Positions 1 to 10,350 of a stretch of DNA of 56,056 nucleotides are shown here, one piece after another. The stretch is taken from assembly GCA_011800805.1 (NCBI GenBank), contig MPNW01000422.1, positions 57,655 to 113,710 of the forward strand, in the 5' to 3' direction. Below the pieces are notes generated by a model. The model did no database searches. It worked only from the letters and a program-made list of their open reading frames with translations, and had not been told where the DNA came from. This DNA is from Hirudo medicinalis. Taxonomy: Eukaryota > Annelida > Clitellata > Hirudinida > Hirudinidae. The translations under genes and the position numbers were made by a program. The first letter of the stretch is position 1. Every line of letters begins with the position of its first letter.

Positions 1-911
1 ATACACATCCATTCCACGGACATAGTACGGACTTCCAAAAAACACTTGAATAGCTTTTATTGTTTCATCGTCATCAAATGGCCAATGACAAACATGCAGA
101 ATTTTAAATGGAGTGGTATTCTGATAAATCAAAGAAGTGGTGGTTTTAAAATAATTAAAAAAAAAAATTTCTCAAAACTTCCTTTTCTTGCACATCATCT
201 TGGCATTCTTCATTATGTGACTTAAGCACCTATGCATGACAGGGTAGTCGAAGTCACTGGGAAGTGCTCTTCTGGTTATGATGCAGAAGAATCTACGACC
301 AACTCCAGAGAAGCATCGCAAAATGTCAATGGCATTCATCAGCGCTACAGACCCGTCTGACATTACTAATTTTGGTCTTGCGCTCGTTGCCCAACCTTTC
401 ATTTTTTGCAGCCTCTTGGTGCATCATTCACGACAAGCTCGTATGCATAAAATGGCACGTCCCTGTTCTTGATCACACTGCCATCCAAATATATAATGTT
501 TTCCAGGTATCTGCGATGAATGAGGCGAATGCAAGCTTTCGATAATAGCATCACGCCTGCTGGGGTCTGGTTGACGACTCTCAAAACAGCATTTTCGCCA
601 AATTGCTCTTGTTCTTTCTTTGAGTGTCTAGGCTCTTCGTCTCATCCGCAACTTTTCTTTTGCTTACATTTCTCTCTGAAGCAATTTTTCTCAGGACGGC
701 AGTTGATGGAGCAATGTCTCTGTTTCCAGATTGATACACATCTTCCGTCATGCGATCAAGTCCTTTCACTTATTCCTCACGTGGTGCTACATCCTCCTAC
801 AAATGAGGACTTCCACAATTGATAGCATTTTCAATGAAGTTGGCATACACATCCATTCCATGGACATAGTACGGACTTCCAAAAAACACTTGAATAGCTT
901 TTATTGTTTCA
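1..911. repeat. 67-base direct repeat, copies at 1-67 and 845-911
   Basis: Bases 1-67 recur at 845-911 with one difference (C/T at position 17). On the minus strand both encode the same peptide, ETIKAIQVFFGSPYYV..GMDVY, which belongs to the decayed transposase-like gene. The first copy is cut by the window edge, so the duplicated unit may be longer. It indicates a partial tandem copy of that gene. Confidence 0.85.
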
Positions 912-1157
912 CTTAACGCGTGCAATGTCTTGATCTCTTTCTCCAAGGACTAAAGTGACATTAAAAATTTGTTAAGATTACAGGCATATCTATAAGAAGG
1001 CTTTCAGGGCAATCCATCTAAGTTTATCAGTCTTTTCTTCTAGGTGAAGCTAAGTTGAACTTACCTTTGCTAAGGCCACATTGTCCCTTCCAGAAATATT
1101 TTGGATCTTTAGGTAGCGAATTGGGCTGAATCTCAACAGCTTTCTTTCTGACCGGTA
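172..1157 (-). pseudogene. Decayed MULE-like transposase-derived gene
   Basis: Minus-strand coding is split by stops and frameshifts. Reading downward there is a segment ending at a good donor (gtaagt, 1060), an exon-like block from about 950 (EKEIKTLHALSETIKA), two in-frame stops near 790-810, then a block with RDIAPSTAVLRKIASE. The C-terminal block has PKLVMSDGSVALMNAI and HRCLSHIMKNAK. The last two motifs resemble the DDE core of MULE-like transposase-derived proteins (a T/S-D-G-S-x-A-L strand, then a C-x-S-H-x-M-K-N segment), a family often multicopy in invertebrates. At 398-405 the reading frame shifts in an A6 run: the upstream frame ends RGCKK-stop and the downstream frame resumes MKGW. 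The multiple stops make it inactive. Family assignment is from remembered motifs, so it is moderate; host-gene origin is not excluded. Confidence 0.5.
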
Positions 1158-4100
1158 ATTTGTGCCTTACGTTCTTAAGTAGTTGCATGTTACATGAGTT
1201 CGTGAAGAATGTAGATTGATTTTTGTCAATCTCTGAGGGTTACCAAAGGCTGACCAAAGAGGCATTATTGAGGCATATTTCTGCAACAAGACTTCGCAAA
1301 TGCCTTCTTTAGCACTATATATTTGATGGTAATAAAAGTTGCACAAGTAAATCATCTATAAAGTAACCAAAGCATACACGACAAATCTTACCTGGAATGG
1401 ACTTACACTGAGTTGGATGAATTTCATTTATGTGTCAACACATACAAGCTGAGCCCTAAGGACCAAGCTGAAAACTTCGTTATTCATAATAAAGTTACGA
1501 TTCATGTATTCAGACTTGGCGTTCTTCAAGACATTTATTTTAAATTCCTGTGCTGTTTCCAGAGGCAAGCAATTTTTAATAAAAAATTATTCAGCTTAGA
1601 TTCATTTTATTATAGATTTTATCTCCTGGTGATAGACAATTGCGATGCTCTCCAAGCTTGTTGATGGGGAGCCATGATGCTGATGGATGAAGCCATTTAG
1701 AGGCTGTTTGTGATGCAGTCGGGACTGTCGGACTTTATCCAAGTCTCAGTCAAGATGAAGATGTCCATTGCGTAGGCTGTCCTGGATAAGCGCGGCCTTG
1801 CTGATGGCCGAGCATGCCGAGTTTCGCAGAGCACTTTCAGAGCAATATTTCCTTGACATCAAGTCTTTGAAGGACAATTTCATGCTTCTTGTCATTGTTG
1901 TACCAATCAATGTTATGCATAGCATTTGCAGCCTCTTCCAAAGCACACAGGAGAAAGCATTGATCATCAGAAAGCTGATTTCCATCACAAAGTCCGAAGT
2001 ATGTCTCATAGTTTCTTCTCCATCATCGTTGGGTCTCTGATGGGTTGGAAGAGTTTACTATCAAGAATACATTTCAACTGTGCTATGTTGCGTTTGAACC
2101 GAGTTTATTTAACATAATATGATATTAATTTATAGTGGCTTAAATAGACTGTCTGTGTGATAAACCACTCTTTTTAATTCAATATCCAAATTTTCTTTCA
2201 ATTTCCTCCTGAGCAATGGTTTTTGCCATGTTAATTTTCTTATCCACAACCTGAATTCAATTGTTTTCAATTTTGCCTCCATGCTTTAAGGGTCAAAAAC
2301 AGACAGAAAGACCCTTAACTTTATTGTCAGCTTCAGCTTTTTTTGCTTTACATAAGACTGACTGAAAACAAAGGAAAATGGAAGTCCTGTCTGGGATGAC
2401 TGAATAGCATAGATAATAAAATCCTACATATTGGACAGCACCTAATGACTGGATCTTTGTTGCTGCTGAGCTCATTATAAGCAATGGAACGAAATTGGCA
2501 TAGGCTCCAGATTTTGTGGGTGAATAATTTTTTGGTCAAGAATTCAGTGATGTAAATTCCTTCATTTCCTTTTTGCCTGAAAGATGATCTCATGGTTTTT
2601 AAACAAAAACAATATCTGAGCAACATCAGAGATGATTTATGTTTCGTTTAATTCTATAATGGGAGTTTATGTCTTTGGGGAAGTTCTGGAAGTTATTCCT
2701 GCAACACTTAGATAATAGAAAAGACTGTCACTTCTTATGAACATCCTGGACACTTAACGCATCTAATGCAGCATCAGCTTAAGAAACCTCAGGCATTCCC
2801 TCAAATACCAAATCATAGGATTTCTTGCGAAGTTCAGTCCAGTTCCTCAGTTCTTTGGCTACTATGGTACCATCAGCAATCTTAAGTGAAAGGTTTGTGA
2901 TCAAAATGGTGGTTGGTTTGTTTAGAATTAAATAATTTTTTCATAATAATATATAACAATATTATATTGTAATTATTAATATGAATTGATGTTATTTGTC
3001 TTTGTTAAGCATATAGAAGTTATGTTGAGATACTTGGATGCAACTCTTTGTCTAGCTATGTTCACATATTTCTGCACAACGCTATTTCACCAAACAGGAC
3101 TCGACACAGAGGAGAAGAAAGCTGCACGGAAACCTTGTTCACAAACCAAAACAAGGCCAAAAACGTGAATGAATCAATATTTATTGAAGACTTTTGCAAT
3201 CCATGAATTCCTTTTCCTCACTATTTATTTTTTGTGGATTGGTTTTTAATGCTGCTATATTAGTATTACATAGTTGTTTTTATAAATGTTTCTTGAACAC
3301 ATCTTACTCATAAATTGTCTTACATTGACATTTTGTCAAACCAGAAGTTTTTGTTTGTTGGGGTTTGTAATGTGTTTTGTGACTGATTACATATGAGTGT
3401 AGTCTGTGCAGTACTACATAATAAATTTTGCAAAATTACTGAAAGTTTTTGACTATGAACTGAAGTCAATCTGAAGTAAGATAAATAAAGCAACCGAAAT
3501 GAGGGAGGTCGACGGGCGCAATTCCGTAGCTGCTCAGGCTGTTTTGGTTCAGACTCAGACTGCTCATGTTTGGGAAATTATATTAATTACTTAGAAATTG
3601 TTAATAGGAGAGCACATTTTACTTGAAGAATTTGATGTATTGAAATGTTGCGTTATATTTATGTATTACATTGAAGTCTGTTGGGTTAATGGCATTTCTA
3701 GGATTGAATTTCAAGGAATTAAGTGTACAGCTGTTGGGATCTGCTGTGTTACATGGTGAAACGACCAAGGATTGCATTCAACCACCTGTTAGATACCTTT
3801 CAGGAATATGGGAGGGACCTTCTGCTGGAAAGTGCTTGATGAAAATTATGATATGATATTTCATTCCCATAATCTGTTCCTCCAATTTGTTACAACGTCT
3901 CTAATTTGAATTACGATAGCGCTTGGAGAAGCTTGATGGAATTTGCTGAATTTTTGAATTTCTCGACTGCTGGCGGCAGTCAAATATTAAAATTTAGAAT
4001 AAAACCTCATCTCGCTATTCATTCCGTAACTAGTTTTTTTTTTTACACGAAAACACTCGACGAAATAATAAAATTAATAAATAATATTTTGTGATTGGAG

Positions 4101-5172
4101 TCGTGTCTGTCAATTCACCGATATAACTATTACAAACCCAGAGACTTAACAGCTTTTGTTATTATCCATAGGCTAAAATATGAAACGTTTGAACTCCTAA
4201 CTTATGACTTAAGCAAATAAATCTTCGACATTAAGTTTGCTCCGATTTACTGCATTAGGTGGCCTTAGCGCCCGCCCGAACCGTTAACGTTGATTTGGAA
4301 GTGAGTCCAAGTACGCTTTCTTCTGCGATTATCCTTTGCTTTTGACTGCCCTCAAATTGTGAGCAAATAAGTTCAGCACTGCTTAAGATTGAGCTGGAAG
4401 TATGCCAAGGGCAAAGCAGCCAGTGGCATAGCTGGGGATGGCGGCCAAATTAGTAATGTTAAAGGGAAATCACCAAATTATCAGTTTCGCATGAATATTA
4501 ACTAAAGACCTAATGAATATTTATTACATATGTTTTATAAATTCAAGTCACAAGAATGCCAAGAAAAATTGGAATTTGTAAAATCTCCGGACTTTCTAGA
4601 GAGTTTTTATCACCAAGATCAAGTTGTTGATGATGAGATGCCATGTCAAAGAATCTGCATTGGTAAAAACTATCTACATTAACATATTATAATTACTAAT
4701 TTCGTCAGTAGTCTAGAAATTCAAGAAAACGACAAGCATCATCAAGTTTCTCCAATCTACTCCAAGTTAGTATAATACAAATTATATGTATTAAGTAAAC
4801 ATAGAGCCATTATATTCCTCCAATTCAAAACCATCATCATCACAACTGTCGACCCACTAACCCGTGGTTCAAGCAGGACCCCCTTGACCCTATGTTATTG
4901 GAGCATTGAGCTCTACTCCAATTAATGTAAAAAAATTAAGGATGGAGTGCCCCCTCTCTTTTTTGAAATCCTGATTTAAATACGATTTAAAAATATTCTA
5001 AAAAAATTATTGGTGACTCAGATAAATTCATAACTAACGCTGTGGTCACACGTGTAACCTCTTTCTATCACCCTAGACAACTTACTGCAGACTAAACAAC
5101 TTTAAAGAGATGATTACTGCTTCAGCTATTCATTCATTAATTCATTCATTCATTCACGCATTCATTTGCATT
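1158..5172. other. Intergenic, with scattered coding-like relics
   Basis: No intact gene is seen. Two minus-strand stretches look like old coding sequence: about 1790-2005, reading YFGLCDGNQLSDDQ in one frame and then shifting frame, and about 2795-2890, reading IADGTIVAKELRNWTELRKK before a stop. They may be upstream exons of the decayed gene at 172-1157, or unrelated relics. A small hairpin (GACTGC/GCAGTC) lies near 3965-3985. The remainder is plain AT-rich sequence. Confidence 0.5.
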
Positions 5173-5349
5173 CAGGGCCGTCGACAGAAATTTCTTGCCC
5201 CTAGGCACAGCAGCTACGGACCTCTATGTTATGGAGCCCCTAAATTATTCGGTAATGGAAAAGCAAAAAAGTCACGTTCTAAAATTTTAATTTTTAAAAT
5301 TAGGCGGTCTCCCAAAAAATTGGAAGGCCCCTGGGTACTTGCCTCCCTG
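5173..5349. mobile_element. hAT-like MITE, copy 1
   Basis: The segment begins CAGGGCCGTCGAC and ends in CCCTG, giving the CAGGG/CCCTG ends typical of hAT elements. It matches, in reverse orientation, the element at 29271-29451: both share the GCAAGTACCCAGG-type end, the CTTTTCCATTACC core and the GTCG(A/G)CGGCCCTG end. No convincing 8-base target duplication is visible at this copy. It has no coding capacity and is non-autonomous. Confidence 0.6.
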
Positions 5350-6382
5350 CTTTCCTTTCTCAACTGCTCTGCATGTATGCATCGAGTATTATTCGTAATA
5401 TTGTTCATATTATTCGAGTTTATTGTTCATAGGTCTGTAGAATATTATTCATTCACACTTAGTTGTGCTGAAATAACAGGTTCGGTTGAGACTTGATACG
5501 TGTTCCAAAATACAAGTTTTAATTGATTGAATCCGAAACAATCACGCTTAACGAAACGAACCAACCCAAATAAATTTATCGAATTGGTCGATAGATGGAA
5601 GGGTGGGCTTAGGCCAGGTGTGCTCAGACTGTTCAGGTTAGACTGTCTCACCTGCGCGATCTAACATATGGAGTGTTGCAACCACAGCTGTGGGCCAATA
5701 GGTGATGTTAGCAATTAAAATATTTTCTCAACGACTATTGGACTTGAGTATATCATAGTAAAGTTGGATCTCCATCCTGGTGTTGTTTTGTGTCGCTAAA
5801 ACTGATTGGTTGCAGTTGTATAATAAACAACAACAGCAAAGGAAATGGTTTGGGATATGCTGGTGCGTTTTACCCTATAAGACCAGCTCAGGTTGGATGA
5901 GTTTATCAGTTTATATTATCAATTATGCTACTATTGACATCATTTTATAATTAATAATCCATGTAATCGTAAGATCATATTATTGCTATTATTATTGTTA
6001 TTATTATATTAAGACGTATATACATTTATTCCTTTGATTTTTTTAGACAATCATCCTGCGGTAAAGAAGTCTCCTTAGAAAATATTTCTACGACTTTCAT
6101 TCGTCACTCACTTGAGTGGTTCTGATCCGCAGGCTAATCGAGTTGCACGAGTTAGTTAATTAAATAATAGTTGGCATATTACATTTTATTGTTTTTTTTT
6201 AAATTAGTTTTAGCATAAACTAAGATGCTAAGTCACTCGATCAAGTTTTCCGTCACATTGTTTCTGCATAATCTAATCTTAAACTGTATTGTTCTATATA
6301 TTGTTCTATATATATTGTTCTGAAATTTTTACATTCAAGGCTTTACTATTTCTCATACTCACCTAGAAGGATTACTGGAGCC
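5350..6382. other. Upstream region of the EEP-like gene
   Basis: No gene is recognised. Immediately upstream of the 6383 ATG, a pyrimidine-rich tract ends in CACCTAG at 6361-6366 and could be the 3' splice site of a 5'-UTR intron. The first in-frame stop upstream of the ATG is TAA at 6269-6271, so the ORF is closed on its 5' side. TATATA motifs near 6296-6314 are not distinctive in this AT-rich context. Confidence 0.4.
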
Positions 6383-7957
6383 ATGCATCTGAAATCGGAA
6401 GTCAAAGAAGAACAGACACCAAGACAATACGATCTAGTGAGGATCATCTCTCATTGCATGGAGGGAAGATTCAAACCTGGGGAGACTTCGAGAACATCTG
6501 CGGCAGTACTTAGGTCCCTGCTCGACTATTGTGACGTTTTCTTGGGCCAGGCCGCCCAATTTCAGCCTCAGTCTGTGGAGCTTCCTGAAAATTTTAATTT
6601 CATCGGAGAACCTTCTGCCTTCTTGCTATACGATTCTGATAAGTTTACAGCAGTGGAACATGTCTGGTCTCCTCAGAACAAAGTCGAGGGAGAAGTTAAA
6701 CATGTTGTTTGCAGGATGAAATCAAAAGAAGATCCCCAGATAGAGTTTTTCGCTCTCTCCTGGTTCGTCAGAGAGACGTACTTCAACTACAACGGCGTCA
6801 GAAAGTGTTGCCTCTTGTTTAGGCAATTGGTGCAGTTAGTCCAGTTGCTAGGGAGAGATTTGCCGGTGCTGGTCGGAGGTAATTACCAATTGCTGCCAGA
6901 GGAGGCAGAGTTTCTCATTAGCAGGGAACAGTTGTTTAGCTTCTCCGATGTGGAGTTGTACTGTCTGACTTATAAACCTCAGACCATTCGAAAGCAGATT
7001 AGATCTTGCGGCTTCTTTTTATGCGGCAACAAATTCTTGGACACGAATCTCGAGAACGTCGTAGGCACGCGAAGCATCAAGGGAAATGTCATACTGAACG
7101 GATGTCGTGACGAATTCTGGAGAAATCCAGAGGATTCCTTTTACTGGGATCCGATGACACTCGACCTCAGTTCAGACAGAATCGTGGAGACGGTGACAGC
7201 ATGTGCTGTCAGAAATAAAATCCAAACCACTACTCCGTCACCGATGTCTACGGCCTCTTTTAATGACAGCGAGGGAACTTCACTTCAGTCTGAGCCACAG
7301 GAAGTCGATGAACAGACGGGCTCCAGGTCATTGGACAATTTCAACTCGGTTGCCATCGCCTCGAATCTTCAGCATCTCGATCTGGCCGAGAACAATTCGC
7401 AAGTGTATCAGCAGCAGAAGCTCAACACGCAAAGAGAAAAACTTCAGGAGCTCAGGAACTTTTTGGAATCACTAGAGATGAAAATGGACGCTGAAAGGAC
7501 AGCAGCATCCTTTTCTGTACCTCAGAATTATGTGCCGTACGAACAGTGCAAATTGTTCGCCGATATCAATGAGCAGCCTGACGACGTGGCCAAATCTTTG
7601 AGCACCATTTGTGAACACGAAGAGCCCCATCTCAGCTCCAGAGGTTCAATTGCAGACGAGTTTTCCAGCCCTGCGGAAGACATGTCCAACGAAATAGTGA
7701 ATGAAAAAGAGGAGACAATCGAATTAAAAATTCCTGCGGGAAAACAACTCGATTTCGAAGAAACTTGTCAGGAATACATCAGAAAGATGGACACCATCTT
7801 GGCCCAGAGAGCATCAGAGAGAAACAAGGAGCTCAAAAACGTCGAAGGGGCAAATGGAAACGACCAAACTGATTCGAAGAAGTCTTCTTCCTCTGAGGGG
7901 ACTGTGGTCGATGGGGAGAATATGACCATCCCGGCTGATTCTTGCGCCGTGATGTGA
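6383..7957 (+). CDS. EEP-fold (DNase I-like) pseudoenzyme with coiled coil and C-terminal CaaX box
   Basis: A single uninterrupted 524-codon ORF, GC-richer than its flanks. The ATG is the first after an upstream in-frame stop. Residues about 40-262 follow the layout of invertebrate endonuclease/exonuclease/phosphatase proteins: a LLYDSDKF strand (81-88), FFALSW (122-127), a long helix, PVLVGGNYQL (161-170), a CGFFLCG strand (209-215) and YWDPMTLDL (254-262). The usual catalytic residues are all replaced. Glu before the LLYD strand is Ser78; GGDFN has become GGNYQ (Asn167, Gln169); the Asp of IDFF is Gly210; the Asp-His of DHDP is Tyr254-Trp255. Residues 270-340 and 375-520 are polar and probably disordered; 342-372 is Gln/Glu/Leu-rich and likely a coiled coil. 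The protein ends Cys-Ala-Val-Met, a CaaX box with X=Met that favours farnesylation. I infer a membrane-tethered, catalytically dead scaffold. The fold assignment is by eye and moderate; the ORF and CaaX box are certain. Confidence 0.9.
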   Translation: MHLKSEVKEEQTPRQYDLVRIISHCMEGRFKPGETSRTSAAVLRSLLDYCDVFLGQAAQFQPQSVELPENFNFIGEPSAFLLYDSDKFTAVEHVWSPQNKVEGEVKHVVCRMKSKEDPQIEFFALSWFVRETYFNYNGVRKCCLLFRQLVQLVQLLGRDLPVLVGGNYQLLPEEAEFLISREQLFSFSDVELYCLTYKPQTIRKQIRSCGFFLCGNKFLDTNLENVVGTRSIKGNVILNGCRDEFWRNPEDSFYWDPMTLDLSSDRIVETVTACAVRNKIQTTTPSPMSTASFNDSEGTSLQSEPQEVDEQTGSRSLDNFNSVAIASNLQHLDLAENNSQVYQQQKLNTQREKLQELRNFLESLEMKMDAERTAASFSVPQNYVPYEQCKLFADINEQPDDVAKSLSTICEHEEPHLSSRGSIADEFSSPAEDMSNEIVNEKEETIELKIPAGKQLDFEETCQEYIRKMDTILAQRASERNKELKNVEGANGNDQTDSKKSSSSEGTVVDGENMTIPADSCAVM

Positions 7958-9904
7958 CTTTCGCTAATTTCGCTTCACTTGTTTAAACCTCCGCTGTAGA
8001 ATTGAAATTTCGCTTTTAGCTTTAATGAAGCAGGCTTTATGCATCTTCGTTTTGAGGATCTCCTTAAGCATTTTAGACGCAGATGAGTGTGCACAAGTAG
8101 ACTGACTATCAGCCCTTAGCGCTCAAGTTGCAACTTGAAGTTGCCCTAAACAGCATTGGGTTAAGCGCCAAATAACTAAGCGGAGATGACTATTTCATCC
8201 AATTTCCTCGAAATGCCAAAACAATCCAAATATACTGTGTATTAACTGATTTTGTTGAAGCAGCGACAAATATGATTCATGTTGATGTCGTTGTAAGCGA
8301 CACATTTAGGGGATCATCTTTAAAGTTTTTGCAGTTTTTGATTTTTCAATGAAATAACAAGAATTCAGTTCAATTTGAAAAAAATTAGATTTGAATTTAT
8401 TGACTTTTCTCTTCAACTTTTAACCGAATTTCTTAGACGTCTGTCTCGTTAAAATCATTTGTTAAAACAATCATTTAATCATTATAATATTTTTATTGCA
8501 AATATTTTGTACCAAGGTTTCCCAGTCAAAAAAGTTAAAGTAGGCCTAAACAAATGTAATATAAACAACTAAATTTTAGACTTCCTATTAACAATTTCCG
8601 TTGCTTAAACAAATTATTTTCCTTTTGCCGTAAGAAATAAGCATAAAAAACGAAGGACCGAGGACAAGTTCAATGGTTTGACTTTTAAGAACCTGAACAA
8701 AACTTTCCTCGTAACTCAGCTTTTTTCTGGGCATGTCCTTGCGCGGATATTACCTTATAAAAAATAACACATTATTTCAGTAATGGAGGATTCTTTGAAA
8801 GCTTTGATTTCACGACGAAGTTTTCCAAGACGAGAAGGTGACAAGGAAGCCCCTAAACTGATGAAACTTTTAGTTTCTGTGTTCCCAGAGGGGTTAAGTT
8901 TAAAAAATCTGTCAGCATGAAAACGTGTTTTTTCGGAAATAATTGTAATAATACCTCTATTTTTTGTGCGTCTTTTCAGGTATTAATCGCATTTTTATCT
9001 GTACCGGGTGATTTTTAATCTAATTAAGCTTTTTGAATTGTTTGAATTACTCAGAAATGTCAGGTAATGCAGTTTTCAAACTCGTCATAAATGTAAATGC
9101 TAAAATGATGTTAATAATAACGAACACCTTCTGCAATTTATATTATTTTATATTATTTTTCATAAATTTCAAATGGTGATTTGTGGCACAACAGTTTAGG
9201 CTCAATGTTAGCCAAATTACCTGTTCAAAGTTGTTTGAACAAAGTATCTTTGTTTGGATGAAAATAAATGATTTTGATGAAAAATAAATTTAATTATTTG
9301 TGTTCTGTTCAATAAATGAAGCTTAGATTGTACTTTCAAAGTTTCTCTCGAGAAGTTGTTCTTGCACGTTTCTGAAGCTCTGAAGCAGTTGATGAAGAAT
9401 TCCAAATTGTTGGAAAATAAAATTATTTACGAGGCGATTTAACTTAATTATTGCTTGAAATTGAATAACGAATGAATGAAATGTCTTGTTAAAGTATTTT
9501 TTTTTGTTAAACAGTTAATATGACATTAAATGAGCAAATTTTAATTTATTATGTTATATTTTTATGTAATTTTATGTAATAAGTATAACTCAAAAACTTA
9601 AAAATTTACTTCTTAGAAATAGCGCCCTTAAAATCAAGATGTCTTTGAACCTTCTAGGAATATCTTTTTTCGATAATTAGAAACTCGAATGTATGGAGTA
9701 ATTTCTTAAATTTTGATAACGGTGACACAGAAAATCAATAAATTGAACTCGATTTTGTAATAGGCAGTTGCAACAGTTTCAACAATGTTGACAATTTTTA
9801 TGAATAACACAAGCCTACCGTGAAAAGACGTTTTGTTCCTTTTCATCGTCATCGTCATCATAACAAGCCTTATCAAAAGCAGGAAACTGTTTCAAGTACC
9901 TGCG
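7958..9904. other. Intergenic, AT-rich
   Basis: Apart from a 45-codon ORF at 8783-8920 no gene is visible. No clear AATAAA polyadenylation signal was found close behind the stop of the EEP-like gene. The rest is low-complexity AT-rich sequence without recognisable repeats. Confidence 0.4.
8783..8920 (+). CDS. Possible 45-residue small ORF
   Basis: ATG at 8783 opens 45 sense codons before TGA at 8918. The peptide starts MEDSLKALISRRSFPRREGD and is mixed and charged, unlike the low-complexity peptides that AT-rich noncoding sequence usually gives. A TTATTTCAG acceptor-like sequence ends at 8780, two bases before the ATG, so this could be an exon rather than a complete gene. No family is recognised and no donor or polyadenylation signal could be assigned. 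Confidence 0.2.
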   Translation: MEDSLKALISRRSFPRREGDKEAPKLMKLLVSVFPEGLSLKNLSA

Positions 9905-10350
9905 CATGAAGTTCCCTCACCTTTCTGAAGCTAAGCTCAAAGTACATTGGGAAAGTTTATGACAGATGAAAGCTTCCTGTCCACAACGTACAATGCTGAG
10001 AGAGATGCTTGGATTGCTTTTAAAGATGTTATTACCCAGTTTGTTGGAAACAAAACCAAATACCCGGAATATAAAAAGAGTGTTGAAAAGATGCTGAGAA
10101 AATTGAAAGTATTGGAATGTTCTACGAGTATACAAATTCACATTTTGCATACGGACTTCTATCCAGAAAATCTTGTGCAGTGAGTGAATGAAAGGTGAAC
10201 ACTTTTACCAAGATGTTAATGATGCAGAAAGAAGGTACAAGGGACGCTGAATGTCGATGCGATGGGCGACTGTTGCAGGATGCTACAAGAGTGATAATCA
10301 AGATTCAACATTCGTGATTCACGACACAAAAGGAACAGCACTCAAAAAAT
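9905..10350 (+). pseudogene. Decayed C-terminal part of a repetitive invertebrate ORF family
   Basis: The plus strand carries, across frameshifts, FPHLSEAKLK (about 9910), then MTDESFLSTT...AWIAFKDVITQFVGN, a long helical stretch, HILHTDFYPENL, and after a stop GEHFYQDVNDAERRYKGR followed by TGA where Trp is expected. This order matches an uncharacterised protein family I recall as highly multicopy in arthropods and other invertebrates, with motifs of the type FFPENLG...GERFHQDI...RYQGRW. It is thought to be mobile-element borne. At least one frameshift and two stops make this copy dead. A different part of the same family lies at 22050-22623. Exact family name unknown. Confidence 0.6.
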
